The notes under the pieces: generated by a model
What the model saw: only the letters and a program-made list of their open reading frames with translations
Database searches by the model: none
Told to the model about the DNA's origin: nothing
Assembly: GCF_013033355.1 (NCBI RefSeq)
Contig: NZ_WQDY01000001.1
Span: forward strand, 124,001-188,000
Length of the DNA: 64,000 bases
Direction: 5' to 3'
DNA from: Ruegeria lacuscaerulensis
GTDB taxonomy: Bacteria; Pseudomonadota; Alphaproteobacteria; Rhodobacterales; Rhodobacteraceae
Program-made: the position numbers and the translations under genes
Part shown: positions 24,656-33,177 of the stretch, piece after piece
How positions within the stretch are numbered: the stretch's first letter is position 1
Layout: each line of letters begins with the position of its first letter

Positions 24656-25363
24656 ATGATCAATCTAGGAAAAAATATACCGATTGTGCGTACAAACGAG
24701 CCAGTTTTGTTGGTCGGCGGTGGACAAATCGGGTCGGAGGATCTGAATCAGACGCTGATTCGCGCCAAATGCGTCGTCGCTGCTGATGGTGGGGCAAATC
24801 ATTTGATGCGATTTGGACTGGTTCCCGATGCCGTAGTTGGGGATTTTGATTCGCTCGAGGCCGTTGCAGAGGCTCAGATTCCACCAGATCGACTGTTTCG
24901 AATTTGTGAACAGGATAGCACGGATTTCGATAAGGCCCTGCGCAGCATAGATACGCCATTGGCGCTGGGCGTCGGCTTTCTGGGAGGGCGACTGGATCAT
25001 CAGCTAGCGGTGCTTAACACTCTGTCTGTTAGGCAAGATCGGCCTTGTATCTTGATTGGATCGCATGAAGTCGTATTTCATGCGCCGCCTCAGATCTCGC
25101 TCAATTTAGGATCGGGCGATGTGGTTTCATTGTTTCCATTTCGGCATGTAACGGGGCGGAGTCAGGGGTTGGAATGGCCCGTAGACGGTTTGCAGTTTGC
25201 TCCGAATGGGCAGATTGGGACGTCCAATCGTGCGGTGTCTGATGTGGAGTTGCAGATGGACGGGCCGGGTATGCTTGTGATGCTGCCGCGCGACGCTTTG
25301 GATCAGGTCATGCAGGCGTTTCTGTCGGGGCAGACCGGGCGCTGGCCCGCTCTCTTAGAATGA
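24656..25363 (+). CDS. Thiamine diphosphokinase
   Basis: 235 aa from the ATG at 24656; in-frame starts at 24626 and 24635 are possible, but the fold begins after INLGKNIPIVR. Catalytic-domain motifs: LLVGGG, CVVAADGGANHLMRFGLVPDAVVGDFDSL, QDSTDFDKAL (the D-x-T-D-x-D-K-A signature) and GFLGGRLDHQLAVLNTL. The C-terminal beta-barrel ends with GTSNRAVSDVELQMDGPGMLVML. It pyrophosphorylates thiamine to ThDP. Base composition is lower in GC than its neighbours. Its 3' end overlaps the convergent DMT gene by 56 bp. Confidence 0.9.
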   Translation: MINLGKNIPIVRTNEPVLLVGGGQIGSEDLNQTLIRAKCVVAADGGANHLMRFGLVPDAVVGDFDSLEAVAEAQIPPDRLFRICEQDSTDFDKALRSIDTPLALGVGFLGGRLDHQLAVLNTLSVRQDRPCILIGSHEVVFHAPPQISLNLGSGDVVSLFPFRHVTGRSQGLEWPVDGLQFAPNGQIGTSNRAVSDVELQMDGPGMLVMLPRDALDQVMQAFLSGQTGRWPALLE

Positions 25364-26222
25364 CGTAAAGCCCCGAAGCGATCGTTATGGAGATGCCAAC
25401 GGCGGCGATGCCGTTGGGCAGGTCACGGAAGATAAACCAGCCGAACAGGGTGGCCACCGGTATCTCAAGATATTGCATTGGGGCAAGTGTGGCCGAGGGC
25501 GCATAGCGCAGTGACCACGTCATGAACAGATGTGCCACCGTACCCAGCAGTCCAATGGCCCAAAGCAACACATACGTGTTGCCGGTCGGTGCGATCAAAG
25601 ACAGTTCCCATGCACCCGCGGCGGTTCCGATCAGAAGAAACGGTAACATGATCACCGAGGCCATTACGCCAGACACAGCTTGTAGGGAAATCGGATCGGT
25701 CTGTTTGGCGATTTGCCGGGTGACCAGCATGAACAAGGCGAAGACAACGGCAACCACAAGCGGTAGCAAAGCTGCTGCACCGACTTGCGCAAAGCTTGGC
25801 TGGATGACCAGCAAAGTACCAATGAACCCTACGATACACGCGATCAGGCGGCGCAGGCCCACTTCCTCTCCCAGCACGTATTTACCCAGCAAAAGCATGA
25901 TGAAAGGCATAACAAAGACAATGGCGACCGCGTCCGCCAAAGGCAGGTATTGCAGAGACGTAAACATCGCGCTGATGCCGATGATGTGCAGAATTGTCCG
26001 CACAACCGTCAGCCGCAGCGCGCGGCCTTGCATCTTCCAAGCACGTCCAGTCAACGCAACCAGAGGTGCCAGCACCGACGCCTGAACGGCAAACCGGACG
26101 AAGACCAGCATCGCGACCGGTGTTGTCTCGCCCAGCAGTTTGGCCATCGCGTCGCCTGCGGGGGCGAGGATGCAAAAGCCAAGCATCAGCATGATGCCAA
26201 GAACGGGGCGATCGACTGTCAT
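25308..26222 (-). CDS. EamA/DMT-family transporter
   Basis: 304 aa, ten hydrophobic segments in two EamA repeats (first half GIMLMLGFCILAPAGDAMAKLL to TLLVIQP; second half LPLVVAVVFALFMLVTRQIAK to GISITIASGLYVILRE). DMT exporters move small metabolites; the substrate is not told. The C-terminal tail RASARSAPTETPA lies inside the complementary 3' end of the thiamine diphosphokinase gene. It begins 46 bp after the sdaA stop, so it may be read with the GST-sdaA unit. Confidence 0.9.
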   Translation of the reverse strand: MTVDRPVLGIMLMLGFCILAPAGDAMAKLLGETTPVAMLVFVRFAVQASVLAPLVALTGRAWKMQGRALRLTVVRTILHIIGISAMFTSLQYLPLADAVAIVFVMPFIMLLLGKYVLGEEVGLRRLIACIVGFIGTLLVIQPSFAQVGAAALLPLVVAVVFALFMLVTRQIAKQTDPISLQAVSGVMASVIMLPFLLIGTAAGAWELSLIAPTGNTYVLLWAIGLLGTVAHLFMTWSLRYAPSATLAPMQYLEIPVATLFGWFIFRDLPNGIAAVGISITIASGLYVILRERASARSAPTETPA

Positions 26223-26267
26223 ATCGATTACGCTAAGCCGTTTAAACGGCCGATGAAAGCCGAAGCG

Positions 26268-27641
26268 TCAGCAGTTCGGTACGTTAACAGCAAGACCGCC
26301 CAACGAGGTCTCTTTGTATTTCTCGTGCATGTCATGGCCGGTTTGGCGCATGGTCTCGATCACCGCATCCAAGGGCACAAAGTGATGACCATCCCCGCGC
26401 AGCGCCAGTGACGCTGCCGAGACGGCCTTGATCGCCCCAAGCCCGTTACGTTCGATGCACGGCACCTGCACCAATCCTGCAACCGGGTCACAGGTCATGC
26501 CCAAATGGTGCTCCAGTGCGATCTCGGCGGCGTTTTCGACCTGTTCGGGCGTTCCGCCCATAACCGCGCATAATCCGGCAGCGGCCATGGCAGACGCGCT
26601 GCCCACCTCGGCCTGGCATCCGGCTTCAGCCCCAGAAATCGAAGCGTTGAACTTAACCAGCCCTCCGATGGCCGCAGCAGTCAGAAGAAAGTCCTCGATA
26701 CGGCTTTCCGAGGCGCCCGGCACGTGGTCCAGGTAATACCGCAATACGGCAGGCAGAACACCGGCAGCGCCGTTGGTTGGGGCGGTGACCACCTGACCTC
26801 CGGCGGCGTTTTCCTCGTTCACGGCCATGGCGTAAACGCTCATCCAATCGTTGATTGTATGAGGCGCGTTCAGGTTCATGCCGCGTTCGGCCTGCAGCGC
26901 ATCGTGGATACCCTTGGCCCGGCGACGCACATGAAGACCGCCGGGCAAAATGCCGTCGGTGGTCAGGCCGCGCTCGATGCAATCATTCATCACTTGCCAC
27001 AGCCGCGCAGTGCCTTTGGCAAAACTGTCTGCACAGCCGCGCGAGATTTCGTTGGCGCGCTTCATTTCGGCGATGCTTTTGCCGCTGGCCTTGGCCATGT
27101 CCAGCATCTCGACCGCCGACTTGAACGGGAAGGGTACAGGAGCACCTTCGTCTGTCGCTTTGCCCTCGGCCAGTTCTTCTTCGGTCAGAACAAAGCCGCC
27201 ACCGATCGAGTAGAAGACCTGGCGCAGGATGACGTCGCCTTGGGCATCGGTGGCCATCAGGATCATGCCGTTTGCATGACCCGAAAGGTGATGTTTATAG
27301 TCAAAGACCAAGTCAGTCTTGGGATTGAAATCAAGCGTGGGCAGCCCCTCGGGGGAAACGCTGTGCGTCTCATGGATCTCGGCCAGCGCGGCCTCAGCCA
27401 TGTCGTGGTCGTAGGTATCGGGCACAAATCCAGCGAGGCCCAGAATGGTTGCCCGGTCAGTTGCGTGCCCTACGCCGGTGAACGCCAACGAACCATGCAA
27501 AGACCCACGCAGCCCTGTAAATTCGAAGGGCGACGCCCGCATCTGGTCTAGAAACCGCGCAGCGGCGACCATCGGCCCCATTGTGTGCGACGAAGACGGG
27601 CCGATGCCCACTTTGAACATATCGAAGACTGACAGGAACAT
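26268..27641 (-). CDS. sdaA: L-serine ammonia-lyase, iron-sulfur type
   Basis: 457 aa single-chain enzyme. N-terminal beta domain MFLSVFDMFKVGIGPSSSHTMGPMVAAARFLDQM with the signature GPSSSHTMGP, then LRGSLHGSLAFTGVGHATDRA. The C-terminal alpha domain has APTNGAAGVLPAVL, AEAGCQAEVGSASAMAAAGLCAVMGG and HLGMTCDPVAGLVQVPCIERN, holding the Cys ligands of the 4Fe-4S cluster. It deaminates serine to pyruvate. It starts 2 nt after the GST stop (TGAT-ATG), so translation is coupled. Confidence 0.96.
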   Translation of the reverse strand: MFLSVFDMFKVGIGPSSSHTMGPMVAAARFLDQMRASPFEFTGLRGSLHGSLAFTGVGHATDRATILGLAGFVPDTYDHDMAEAALAEIHETHSVSPEGLPTLDFNPKTDLVFDYKHHLSGHANGMILMATDAQGDVILRQVFYSIGGGFVLTEEELAEGKATDEGAPVPFPFKSAVEMLDMAKASGKSIAEMKRANEISRGCADSFAKGTARLWQVMNDCIERGLTTDGILPGGLHVRRRAKGIHDALQAERGMNLNAPHTINDWMSVYAMAVNEENAAGGQVVTAPTNGAAGVLPAVLRYYLDHVPGASESRIEDFLLTAAAIGGLVKFNASISGAEAGCQAEVGSASAMAAAGLCAVMGGTPEQVENAAEIALEHHLGMTCDPVAGLVQVPCIERNGLGAIKAVSAASLALRGDGHHFVPLDAVIETMRQTGHDMHEKYKETSLGGLAVNVPNC

Positions 27642-27642
27642 A

Positions 27643-28344
27643 TCAGATAGCAGAGCCTTCCGGAGGGTTAGCGTATGTGGGTGAGGTAAAGGGTGTGACC
27701 CCCAACCCCTCGGCCGCGATTGCGGCGCGCGTTGCAGGGCGGGTTTCCAAATTCATCAGGATGTGTTGCAGGTGCGGTGTATCTGCCAGTTGGAACCAAC
27801 TGTGATCCGAGCCCGTAGGATACAGCGCCATCCATCTCATCATACACGCAATGTAATAGGTCAGGGCAGATGGTGCGTCTGCTCGAAACCACTCAGGCGC
27901 GCCTTCGGCCACGGATTCAAGCAATTTCAGGTGATGGCGCAGGCGAGGCCGGATGCCTTCGCGCAGTGTTTCGGACTGAACTGCATCAATGTACTTGTCC
28001 GCGTAGAACAGAATCCGCATGTCGGCATGCAAGGTGTTCGAAGCGAAGAATAGCCATTTCAGAAACGCGGCGCGGTCCGGATTGTCGGCGGCGGGAGCCA
28101 TCTGCTTGTGTGTGTCAGTTAACCAAAGCAGAATGGCGGCGGTTTCAAAAACCGGCCCTTGGGGCGTTTCAAGAACAGGGATCAACCCGTTGGGATTAAG
28201 CGCAAGATATGCGCTGCTGGCTTGCTGATTTCGGGCGCGGTCAACCAATACGGTATCGTAGGGAAGGCGCATCTCCTCCAGCACCAGCCGGATCACCAGC
28301 GAGGCGTTGTCAGGGGCGTAGTGAAGGCGATATCGCGTGTCCAT
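27643..28344 (-). CDS. Glutathione S-transferase family protein
   Basis: 233 aa. Thioredoxin-like N-domain: YRLHYAPDNASLVIRLVLEEMRLPYDTVLVDRARNQQASSAYLALNPNGLIPVLETPQGPVFETAAILLWLTD, with the cis-Pro (IPVL) and the E-T/S glutathione contact (FETAAI). The C-terminal helical domain follows. The catalytic position near residue 11-15 has Asn-Ala-Ser (APDNAS), so Ser may be the active residue. It sits immediately before sdaA as its translational partner; a functional link between the two is not obvious. Confidence 0.88.
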   Translation of the reverse strand: MDTRYRLHYAPDNASLVIRLVLEEMRLPYDTVLVDRARNQQASSAYLALNPNGLIPVLETPQGPVFETAAILLWLTDTHKQMAPAADNPDRAAFLKWLFFASNTLHADMRILFYADKYIDAVQSETLREGIRPRLRHHLKLLESVAEGAPEWFRADAPSALTYYIACMMRWMALYPTGSDHSWFQLADTPHLQHILMNLETRPATRAAIAAEGLGVTPFTSPTYANPPEGSAI

Positions 28345-28510
28345 GAAACCTATCTATACCGTACATCAATTCCCGAAAGTCTCGATTGCGACGTTTCCCA
28401 TAGGAAACGCGTAGTTTGGCATTGGTTCGCTGAGGAATTGGCGGATTCGGTCTCGCAGTTGGTGCAGTCATTCCGTATAAGTTTCGGCAGCAAAACAGGG
28501 GGATGCTGCA

Positions 28511-29296
28511 ATGACCGTAGGGATGTCACCCATCGACACGGCAAAATACGTCGCCGCGCGCCGCGCAGCCGACATGGTTCAGGATGGCATGCGGGTTGGG
28601 TTGGGCACCGGGTCGACAGCTGAATGGATGGTCCGCCGGTTGGGCGACAGGGTGCAGAAAGAGGGGTTGAAGATCAAAGGTGTTCCAACTTCGACCCGGA
28701 CAGCCCAACTGGCGCGCGAGGTCGGGATCGAGGTTGTCTCGCTGGATCAGGCCGGATGGCTGGATATGACTATCGACGGTGCCGATGAGTTTGATCGGGA
28801 ATTAAACCTAATAAAAGGCGGCGGTGGCGCGCATTTGCAGGAAAAGATCGTGGCGACTGCCAGCGATCAGATGGTGGTTATCGCGGATGCGGGCAAACAG
28901 GTCGAAACGCTGGGCGCTTTTCCTTTGCCCTTGGAAGTTATCCCCTTCGGCTGGCAAACGACCCGAACTTTGGTGGAGGAGGTTTTGGACACGATGGACG
29001 TCCTTGGAACCTCGACGACCCTGCGACTCAATGGTGAAGCTCCGTTTGTTACAGATGAAGGCAACCATATCCTTGATTTGCACCTGCAACGTATCGGAAA
29101 CGCCCGACAGTTGGCGTTGGTTCTGAACCAGGTGCCGGGCGTCGTCGAGAACGGGTTGTTTATTGATATCTGCGACAAGGTTGTAATCGGGCATGGAAAT
29201 GGTCGAGTAGAAATCCGGGATATCAATGAAGGAACGGTCGAGACCGAGCATTCGCCAGACAACAGCGAGAACTTATTTCTGGATATAGCGGACTAA
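28511..29296 (+). CDS. rpiA: Ribose-5-phosphate isomerase A
   Basis: 261 aa, slightly long for RpiA. Motifs: GLGTGSTAEWMVRRLG, STRTAQLAREVG, DMTIDGADEFDRELNLIKGGGGAHLQEKIVA (catalytic Asp-Glu and Lys), IADAGKQV, and GNHILDLHL near the end. It interconverts ribose 5-phosphate and ribulose 5-phosphate. GGGGGATG gives a ribosome site upstream; MSPIDTAKY four codons in is an alternative start. It is divergent from the GST and 101 bp before glutathione reductase. Confidence 0.96.
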   Translation: MTVGMSPIDTAKYVAARRAADMVQDGMRVGLGTGSTAEWMVRRLGDRVQKEGLKIKGVPTSTRTAQLAREVGIEVVSLDQAGWLDMTIDGADEFDRELNLIKGGGGAHLQEKIVATASDQMVVIADAGKQVETLGAFPLPLEVIPFGWQTTRTLVEEVLDTMDVLGTSTTLRLNGEAPFVTDEGNHILDLHLQRIGNARQLALVLNQVPGVVENGLFIDICDKVVIGHGNGRVEIRDINEGTVETEHSPDNSENLFLDIAD

Positions 29297-29397
29297 ACTT
29301 GGCCCGGTGATAGATTTTTTGGGCGACCAAGGGTTGGCAGTGCGGTATTCGACCCCAGATACTCAACGAATTTTGGCCTGACAAAAAGGAACTCAGG

Positions 29398-30756
29398 ATG
29401 AGCTTTGACTATGATCTTTTCGTCATCGGAGGCGGCTCGGGCGGGGTCCGCGCAGCGCGTGTGGCGGCGGGCGAAAACGGGGCCAAAGTGGCCTTGGCCG
29501 AAGAAGATCGCTATGGCGGCACCTGTGTCATTCGGGGCTGTGTGCCCAAAAAGCTGATGGTCTTCGCCAGCGAATTTTCGAGCATGGTCGGCGACGCGCA
29601 GGCCTATGGTTGGGATATCCAACCCGGCGCGTTTGATTGGGATACGTTCCACGGCAAGCTGGTGACAGAACTGGACCGGCTGGAAGGTATCTACCGCAAT
29701 ATCCTGAAAAACAACGGCGTCGAAAGCTTTGACCAGCGCGCACATATCGTTGATGCACATACGGTTGAACTGGCCGACGGTACCCGCAAGACCGCCAAAC
29801 ACATCCTGATCGCCACCGGCGGTCGCCCGGTTGTGCCGGACTTCCCCGGGTCAGAGTTGGCGATCACATCGAACGAGATTTTCCACCTGCCGAAACTTCC
29901 CGAAAGCATTCTGATCGTTGGCGGCGGTTATATCGCCAGCGAATTTGCCGGGATCATGAACGGGTTGGGTGTGAAAACGACTCAGTTTTATCGCGGCGCG
30001 CAGATTCTGCGCGGCTTTGACGAAGAGGCGCGCGGTCTGATCTGTGAAGAGATGCGCCAGAACGGCATCGACGTGCGTCTGGGCACCAATGTGCTTGAGA
30101 TGACGAAAGAGGGCGACAAGATCCGCGTCAAGGCCACCGACGGCACCGAGGATCAGTTCGACGTGGTCATGTACGCCACCGGTCGTGCGCCCAATGCAGA
30201 TAACCTGGGGCTTGAGGCCGTAGGTGTTGAGCGTGGCCGTAAGGGAGAGATCATCGTTGATGAATACAGCCAGACCGGCGTGCCCTCGATTTATGCCATC
30301 GGGGATGTGACTGATCGTGTAAACCTGACCCCGGTTGCGATCCGCGAGGGCATGGCTTTTGTGGAAACCGTGTTCAAGGGCAACCCCACGCCCGTGGATC
30401 ATGACCTCATCCCCACCGCCATTTTCACCCAGCCCGAAATGGGCACTGTGGGCCTGAGCGAGGAAAATGCCGCCGCGCAGGAGCCGATCGAGGTGTATGC
30501 TACTTCGTTCAAGCCAATGCAAAAGGCGTTTGCAGGTGGTACTCAGAGGGTTCTGATGAAGCTGATCGTGTCTCAGGCGACACGCAAGGTTCTGGGCTGT
30601 CACATTGTCGCCCCCGGCGCAGGTGAAATGATCCAGCTGGCCGGAATCGCCGTAAAAATGGGCGCGACCAAGGAAGATTTTGATCGGACGGTTGCGGTTC
30701 ACCCAGTTATGGCCGAAGAGCTGGTGACAATGCGGCAACCTGTGCGCACTGCTTGA
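29398..30756 (+). CDS. gor: Glutathione reductase
   Basis: 452 aa. FAD-binding GGGSGGVRAARVAA, redox disulfide GGTCVIRGCVPKKL (Cys43, Cys48), NADPH Rossmann region ILIVGGGYIASEFAGIMNGLG, FAD motif SIYAIGDVTDR, and C-terminal dimerisation motif AVHPVMAEELVT with the catalytic His-Glu. It reduces glutathione disulfide with NADPH. A ribosome site (AAGGAACTC) lies before the ATG. GSTs elsewhere in the window use its product. Confidence 0.96.
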   Translation: MSFDYDLFVIGGGSGGVRAARVAAGENGAKVALAEEDRYGGTCVIRGCVPKKLMVFASEFSSMVGDAQAYGWDIQPGAFDWDTFHGKLVTELDRLEGIYRNILKNNGVESFDQRAHIVDAHTVELADGTRKTAKHILIATGGRPVVPDFPGSELAITSNEIFHLPKLPESILIVGGGYIASEFAGIMNGLGVKTTQFYRGAQILRGFDEEARGLICEEMRQNGIDVRLGTNVLEMTKEGDKIRVKATDGTEDQFDVVMYATGRAPNADNLGLEAVGVERGRKGEIIVDEYSQTGVPSIYAIGDVTDRVNLTPVAIREGMAFVETVFKGNPTPVDHDLIPTAIFTQPEMGTVGLSEENAAAQEPIEVYATSFKPMQKAFAGGTQRVLMKLIVSQATRKVLGCHIVAPGAGEMIQLAGIAVKMGATKEDFDRTVAVHPVMAEELVTMRQPVRTA

Positions 30757-30828
30757 TTTGCAACCGCGCGCACACAAGTTACAAGGGAACCCGTGATCAC
30801 ACGGTCCAACACAAGGGAATAGATACAC

Positions 30829-31974
30829 ATGGCGGGCAACAGCGGTGGCCCCTGGGGGGGCGGAGGCTCTTCTGGCGGCGGAGGAAATCGGGGTAACAAC
30901 GGGAACGGGCAACGCCCGCCCGAAGGCGATGGCCCGCAGATCCCCGAGATCGACGAGCTGATGAAAAAAGGGCAAGAGCAACTGCGCGTTCTGATGGGCG
31001 GTCGTGGTGGCTCGGGCCGTGGCGGCAATGGTCAGGGCAGCGGGGGCGGCGGTCCCATCTTTACCAAAGGGACCATAGCGATTGGCGCGCTGGTCGCGGC
31101 CGGACTATGGGCGGCTGCAAGTTTTTACACAGTGAAACCAGAAGAGCAGTCGGTAGAACTTTTCCTGGGCGAGTTCTCCTCTGTCGGGAATCCTGGTCTT
31201 AACTTTGCCCCGTGGCCCTTTGTAACTGCCGAAGTCATCCCGGTTACGCGCGAACAGACCGAGGACATGGGCGGTGCACGCGGTAGCGATGATGGTCTTA
31301 TGCTGACCGGCGACGAAAACGTGGTAGACATCGACTATCAGGTTGTCTGGAACATCAACGATCCGGCAAAATACCTGTTCAATCTGCGTGATCCGCGACA
31401 AACCATTCAGGCTGTGTCGGAATCGGCGATGCGTGAGATTATTGCTCAAAGCGAGCTGGCGCCGATCCTGAACCGGGATCGTGGTATCATCGGTGAACGC
31501 CTGCAAGAGTTGATCCAGTCCACGATGGACAGCTACGATTCGGGCGTAAACATCATCCGTGTGAACTTTGACAAAGCCGACCCGCCGCAAGACGTGATCG
31601 CCGCCTTCCGTGACGTTCAGGCTGCCGCGCAAGAGCGGGATCGATTGCAGAACGTTGCTGACGCCTATGCCAACCAAGTTTTGGCGGAAGCCCGTGGTGA
31701 GGCCGCGCAGGTTCTGGAACAGGCCGAGGCGTATCGCGCTCAACAGATCAACAGCGCACAGGGTGAGGCCAGCCGTTTCAGCGCGGTTCTGGAAGAATAC
31801 AGCAAGGCACCTGAAGTGACGCGCAAGCGCCTGTATCTGGAACGGATGGAGCAGGTTTTGGGAGATGTCGACAAGATCATCCTTGATGAGAACTCGACCG
31901 GTTCGGGGCAGGGAGTTGTACCTTACCTGCCGTTGAACGAACTGCGCCGCAATTCTGGGCAGGAGAGCAACTGA
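30829..31974 (+). CDS. hflK: HflK, FtsH-modulating membrane protein
   Basis: 381 aa. Cytoplasmic N-terminal segment of about 85 residues rich in Gly/Asn (GGPWGGGGSSGGGGNRGNNGN), one membrane helix at about 84-103 (GTIAIGALVAAGLWAAASFYTV), then a periplasmic SPFH/band 7 domain (EEQSVELFLGEFSSVGNPGLNFAPWPF) and a charged coiled coil (NVADAYANQVLAEARGEAAQVLEQAEAYRAQQI). HflK-HflC form a cage around FtsH. TGATG overlap with hflC shows coupling. Confidence 0.96.
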   Translation: MAGNSGGPWGGGGSSGGGGNRGNNGNGQRPPEGDGPQIPEIDELMKKGQEQLRVLMGGRGGSGRGGNGQGSGGGGPIFTKGTIAIGALVAAGLWAAASFYTVKPEEQSVELFLGEFSSVGNPGLNFAPWPFVTAEVIPVTREQTEDMGGARGSDDGLMLTGDENVVDIDYQVVWNINDPAKYLFNLRDPRQTIQAVSESAMREIIAQSELAPILNRDRGIIGERLQELIQSTMDSYDSGVNIIRVNFDKADPPQDVIAAFRDVQAAAQERDRLQNVADAYANQVLAEARGEAAQVLEQAEAYRAQQINSAQGEASRFSAVLEEYSKAPEVTRKRLYLERMEQVLGDVDKIILDENSTGSGQGVVPYLPLNELRRNSGQESN

Positions 31975-32852
31975 TGCGTAAATCACCCATTATCCTCATC
32001 ATCCTTGTAATTATCGGCGTCCTTGGACTGTCTTCGATCTTTATCGTCGATGAGCGCGAACGTGCTCTGGTTCTGCGGTTTGGCCGAGTTGTCGATGTCA
32101 AGGAAACGCCGGGCCTTGCCTTTAAACTGCCGATCTTTGATGAGGTCGTGCGCTATGACGACCGCATTCTGTCGATTGACGTACAACCGCTTGAAGTCAC
32201 GCCTCTGGATGATCGACGTCTGGTGGTCGATGCCTTTGCCCGGTACCGGATCGCGGACCTGAACCAGTTCCGTCAGGCTGTTGGTACCGGTGGCATCCCG
32301 GTTGCCGAGAATCGTCTGGATAGCATCCTTCGTGCCGAGACCCGTGAGGTCCTGGGTTCGGTGTCGTCCCGCGATATTCTTAGTTCGGACCGGGCCGCAC
32401 TGATGCTGCGCATTCGCAACAGCGCGATTGCTGAAGCACGCGCGCTGGGTGTGACTGTTATCGACGTACGTCTGAAAGCAACAGATCTGCCGCAGGCCAA
32501 CCTTCAGGCGACCTTTGACCGGATGAAAGCCGAGCGGGAGCGTGAGGCCACCGATGAGCGCGCCCGTGGTAACGAGGCGGCGCAGCGTGTGCGGGCGCAG
32601 GCCGATCGTACTGTGGTTGAACTGGTCTCGGATGCAAACCGAGAGGCCGAGATCATTCGTGGTGAAGCCGACGCCGAACGCAACGCGATCTTTGCCGAAG
32701 CCTATGGTGCGGATCCTGAGTTCTTTGAGTTCTACCGTTCCCTGTCGGCCTATGAACAGGCGCTGCAGGGGGGCAACAGCTCGTTAGTTCTGAGTCCAGA
32801 CTCTGAGTTCTTTAACTATCTGAAGTCGCCTTCCGGCCAAGGCGGTCGGTAA
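31974..32852 (+). CDS. hflC: HflC, FtsH-modulating membrane protein
   Basis: 292 aa. One N-terminal anchor (PIILIILVIIGVLGLSSIFIV), then the SPFH domain (DERERALVLRFGRVVDVKETPGLAFKLPIFDEV) and the coiled coil EREREATDERARGNEAAQRVRAQADRTVVELVSDANREAEIIRGEADAERNAIF. Partner of HflK. Its TAA overlaps the ATG of the DUF2065 gene by one base. Confidence 0.96.
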   Translation: MRKSPIILIILVIIGVLGLSSIFIVDERERALVLRFGRVVDVKETPGLAFKLPIFDEVVRYDDRILSIDVQPLEVTPLDDRRLVVDAFARYRIADLNQFRQAVGTGGIPVAENRLDSILRAETREVLGSVSSRDILSSDRAALMLRIRNSAIAEARALGVTVIDVRLKATDLPQANLQATFDRMKAEREREATDERARGNEAAQRVRAQADRTVVELVSDANREAEIIRGEADAERNAIFAEAYGADPEFFEFYRSLSAYEQALQGGNSSLVLSPDSEFFNYLKSPSGQGGR

Positions 32853-33046
32853 TGGGCATGATCCTTCTGGCCTTCGGGCTGGTGTTGATTGTCGAGGGGC
32901 TGGCCTATGCGCTGGCCCCTTCGCTTATTGAGCGTATGCTCGAGGCGCTGCGTGCGTTGCCCGAACAAGCACGGCGACTGGCGGGGCTGCTTTGTGTGGT
33001 CAGTGGATTGGTGCTGCTGTGGGGCGCGCATCAGGTCGGGTTTTAA
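32852..33046 (+). CDS. DUF2065 membrane protein
   Basis: 64 aa, two membrane helices: ILLAFGLVLIVEGLAYALAPS and ARRLAGLLCVVSGLVLLWGAHQVGF around an amphipathic LIERMLEALRALPEQ. This small family normally follows hflC, as here (TAATG overlap). It is probably a part or regulator of the HflKC-FtsH complex (inference from context only). Confidence 0.92.
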   Translation: MGMILLAFGLVLIVEGLAYALAPSLIERMLEALRALPEQARRLAGLLCVVSGLVLLWGAHQVGF

Positions 33047-33177
33047 CACAGGGTTTTCACTTGCCGGTGATTTCTCCGCGATCCTCAGTTGCGGGCTTGG
33101 CCAAACCGACTACATTGGTTGCCAAGGAGGAACGCCTAAGGGCGATCCAGTTAGAGTTGACGACAAGGAGTTCCCAA

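Noticed and set aside
32992..33177. N-terminal extension of the DegP-type protease
   Set aside because: It overlaps the DUF2065 gene, has no ribosome site, and would place the signal peptide 80 residues inside; the GTG at 33178 has AAGGAG.
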